The position numbers were made by a program, and so were the translations under genes. A stretch of 64,000 nucleotides of DNA, taken from positions 806,001 through 870,000 of the forward strand of contig NZ_CP039383.2 in the NCBI RefSeq assembly GCF_004803715.2, written 5' to 3'. Positions 62,464-64,000 of the stretch are shown here, piece after piece; the stretch's first letter is position 1, and each line of letters begins with the position of its first letter. The notes under the pieces were generated by a model that saw only the letters and a program-made list of their open reading frames with translations, made no database searches and was not told where the DNA came from. Source of the stretch: Luteimonas yindakuii (GTDB taxonomy: Bacteria; Pseudomonadota; Gammaproteobacteria; Xanthomonadales; Xanthomonadaceae).

Positions 62464-64000
62464 ATGCGCACGGCGCTGACCACGGTGCTGTTGTGGCTGG
62501 GCGCCTGTGCCCTGGCCATTGCCGCGCTGCCGGAAACGCCACGCTTCCGCCCGCTGGGCGCGCAGGACGGCCTGCCGTCGAGCGAGATCACCGGCATCGC
62601 GCGCGACCGTGCCGGCTTCATCTGGATCGCCACCGGCGACGGCCTGGCCCGCTACGACGGCGTGCAGATGCGGGTGTGGCGGCATGACCCGGACCGCGCG
62701 GGTTCGCTGGGCGACAACTTCGTCCAGGCCGTGCACGTCGACGCCAGCGACCGCGTCTGGGTCGCCACCGAGAAGGGCGGCCTGGCCCGCTACCTGCGCG
62801 ACGAGGACCGCTTCGAACCGATCGACGACGAGGGGCTGATCAGCGATCCCAACATCCTGGCCCTCGCCGACCGCGACGGCGAACTGTGGTTCGGGGCGAT
62901 GGACGGCGCGCTGTACCGCTGGTCGGAAACGGCGGGGCTGCACCGCTTCGCACCCGACGACGACGCGCCCGACGGGCTGAGCTCGGAGCCGATCCTCGAT
63001 CTCGAGGTCGACCCGCAGGGCCGGCTGTGGGCGGCGACCTTCGGTGGACTGGTGGTCGTCGACCGCGATCGCGTGCGCCGCGTGGCGATGCCGGGTACGG
63101 CGCCGCATCCGCGCGTGTATGCCGTGCGCTGGCTGGGCGATGCGCTGTGGACGGGCACCGCGCAGGGCATCCATGTGCTCGATGTCGATGGTGGCTGGCG
63201 CGCGCCGGCATGGAGCGCGATGTTCGAGGCACCCAACGCCGCCGTGAGCTTTGCCCGCGACGACGACGGCGCGCTGTGGATCGGTTCGCAACGGCGGCTG
63301 TGGCGCGTCCCGGCGGGCGGCGTGCCGCGCCCGGTCGAGACCGGCGCGCCGCTGCAGGACCGCGGCATCATGAAGATCCTGCGCCAGGCCGATGGCGCGG
63401 TGTGGGTACCGCTGCCGGGCCTGGGCCTGGGCTACCTGCGGTCGGACTGGCGCCAGGTCGCACAGTTCGACACCCGCGACGGCCTGCTGCCCACGCTCTA
63501 TACGGCGCTGGCGCCGGCACGTGACGGCGGCATCTGGCTGGGCAGCTCCTCCGGCGTGCAATGGCTGTCGTCGGGCGGCGAGGTGGAAGCCTTCGAGGAG
63601 CCGTTGAACAGCCAGCTGCTGGCGCACCGGGTGTTCTCGATCGCCGAAACGGACAGCGGCGTGCTGTGGCTGGGCGTGCGCGCCGGGCTGGTGCGGGTGG
63701 GCGCGCAGGGCACCGTCGATTACTGGGGGCCCGACAGCGCGCACGACGCCGCGCCGGGGCGCATCACCGACCACGCGCTGATCGGTCCCGAAGGCACGCT
63801 GTGGACCGCCGCACGCCAGGGCGGCATCCAGCAGCGCGATGCGCAGACCGGCCGCGTGCTGCGCGAGATCCCGCCCGACGAACGCGGCGACCACGAAGCC
63901 ATGGGGTTCGATCCCGAGGGCCGGCTGTGGACGGCCGGCGACTATGGCATGGCGCTGTTCGACCCGGACAGCGGACGCCTCGAGCCGCTGATCGCCACCG
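62464..64000 (+). CDS. Propeller sensor protein, cut by the window edge
   Basis: 512 residues are visible and the gene is open to the right edge. A signal peptide (1-21) is followed by two-component propeller repeats: [74 protein letters not shown] and further blades. This is the same layout as the GGDEF sensor gene at 56734-59769, so the missing end probably holds a Y_Y_Y domain and a kinase or GGDEF output (inference). It is divergent from yceI. No ribosome-binding site is obvious before the ATG. Confidence 0.85.
   Translation, partial: MRTALTTVLLWLGACALAIAALPETPRFRPLGAQDGLPSSEITGIARDRAGFIWIATGDGLARYDGVQMRVWRHDPDRAGSLGDNFVQAVHVDASDRVWVATEKGGLARYLRDEDRFEPIDDEGLISDPNILALADRDGELWFGAMDGALYRWSETAGLHRFAPDDDAPDGLSSEPILDLEVDPQGRLWAATFGGLVVVDRDRVRRVAMPGTAPHPRVYAVRWLGDALWTGTAQGIHVLDVDGGWRAPAWSAMFEAPNAAVSFARDDDGALWIGSQRRLWRVPAGGVPRPVETGAPLQDRGIMKILRQADGAVWVPLPGLGLGYLRSDWRQVAQFDTRDGLLPTLYTALAPARDGGIWLGSSSGVQWLSSGGEVEAFEEPLNSQLLAHRVFSIAETDSGVLWLGVRAGLVRVGAQGTVDYWGPDSAHDAAPGRITDHALIGPEGTLWTAARQGGIQQRDAQTGRVLREIPPDERGDHEAMGFDPEGRLWTAGDYGMALFDPDSGRLEPLIAT

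Overview
The window is about two-thirds G+C and tightly packed with single-copy chromosomal genes on both strands. Gene content and order point to the Lysobacteraceae/Xanthomonadaceae (a Lysobacter- or Luteimonas-like gammaproteobacterium): a gap–pgk–pyk–class I aldolase run, thiS–thiG–trmB, a TonB receptor with the family-typical signal region, a DUF2339/DUF3999 pair, and two periplasmic-propeller sensor genes. This is inferred from protein recognition only. I see no phage, plasmid, insertion sequence, CRISPR array or toxin/defence island.

Layout. 1–3,514: a partial peptidoglycan-binding protein, a SemiSWEET protein and a molybdate import operon (lipoprotein–modA–modB–modC, minus strand). 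3,601–5,185: an S1/P1 nuclease and ompW, with a perfect FNR-type box upstream of ompW. 5,287–14,600: lower glycolysis (gap, pgk, pyk, fda) interrupted by two uncharacterised membrane/periplasmic genes. 14,631–26,388: cysK, an RND efflux pair, an acetyltransferase, a Na+/alanine symporter, a TrmH methyltransferase, an M28 peptidase, mscL, an FAH-family enzyme and a small membrane protein. 26,482–32,649: a Rieske protein, an SLC13 permease, trmB, thiG, thiS, a GDSL autotransporter and tRNA-Gly(CCC). 32,827–38,379: a nucleotide-exchange-type transporter, two small genes, fadE and a divergent TetR regulator. 38,511–45,887: GTP-type PEP carboxykinase, a TonB receptor, a small beta-barrel-like protein and hslO. 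45,980–53,108: mtgA, a polyprenyl-type glycosyltransferase, a CBS protein, AsmA, an MliC-like lipoprotein, hemolysin III and prfC. 53,219–64,000: a GT-B glycosyltransferase, an M23 peptidase, a phytase-like lipoprotein, a propeller/GGDEF sensor, sdaA, a glutaredoxin-like protein, YceI and a second, partial propeller sensor.

How the genes fit together. Central carbon metabolism dominates: four glycolytic enzymes, PEP carboxykinase for gluconeogenesis, FadE for fatty acid oxidation under a likely TetR switch, and serine dehydratase. The envelope theme (OmpW, TonB receptor, autotransporter esterase, MtgA, AsmA, M23, RND pump, MscL) is normal for this group.

The most interesting signal is not a new gene cassette. 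It is a repeated start-site architecture: at least eight genes (S1 nuclease, thiG, thiS, the TetR gene, the 46,795 glycosyltransferase, the phytase-like gene, sdaA and yceI) have a -10-like hexamer only 6–8 bases before the ATG and no Shine-Dalgarno sequence. This predicts leaderless mRNAs. Several divergent pairs also share promoter elements base for base (prfC/GT-B and sdaA/glutaredoxin). All promoter, operator and terminator calls come from reading the sequence by eye and have not been tested.
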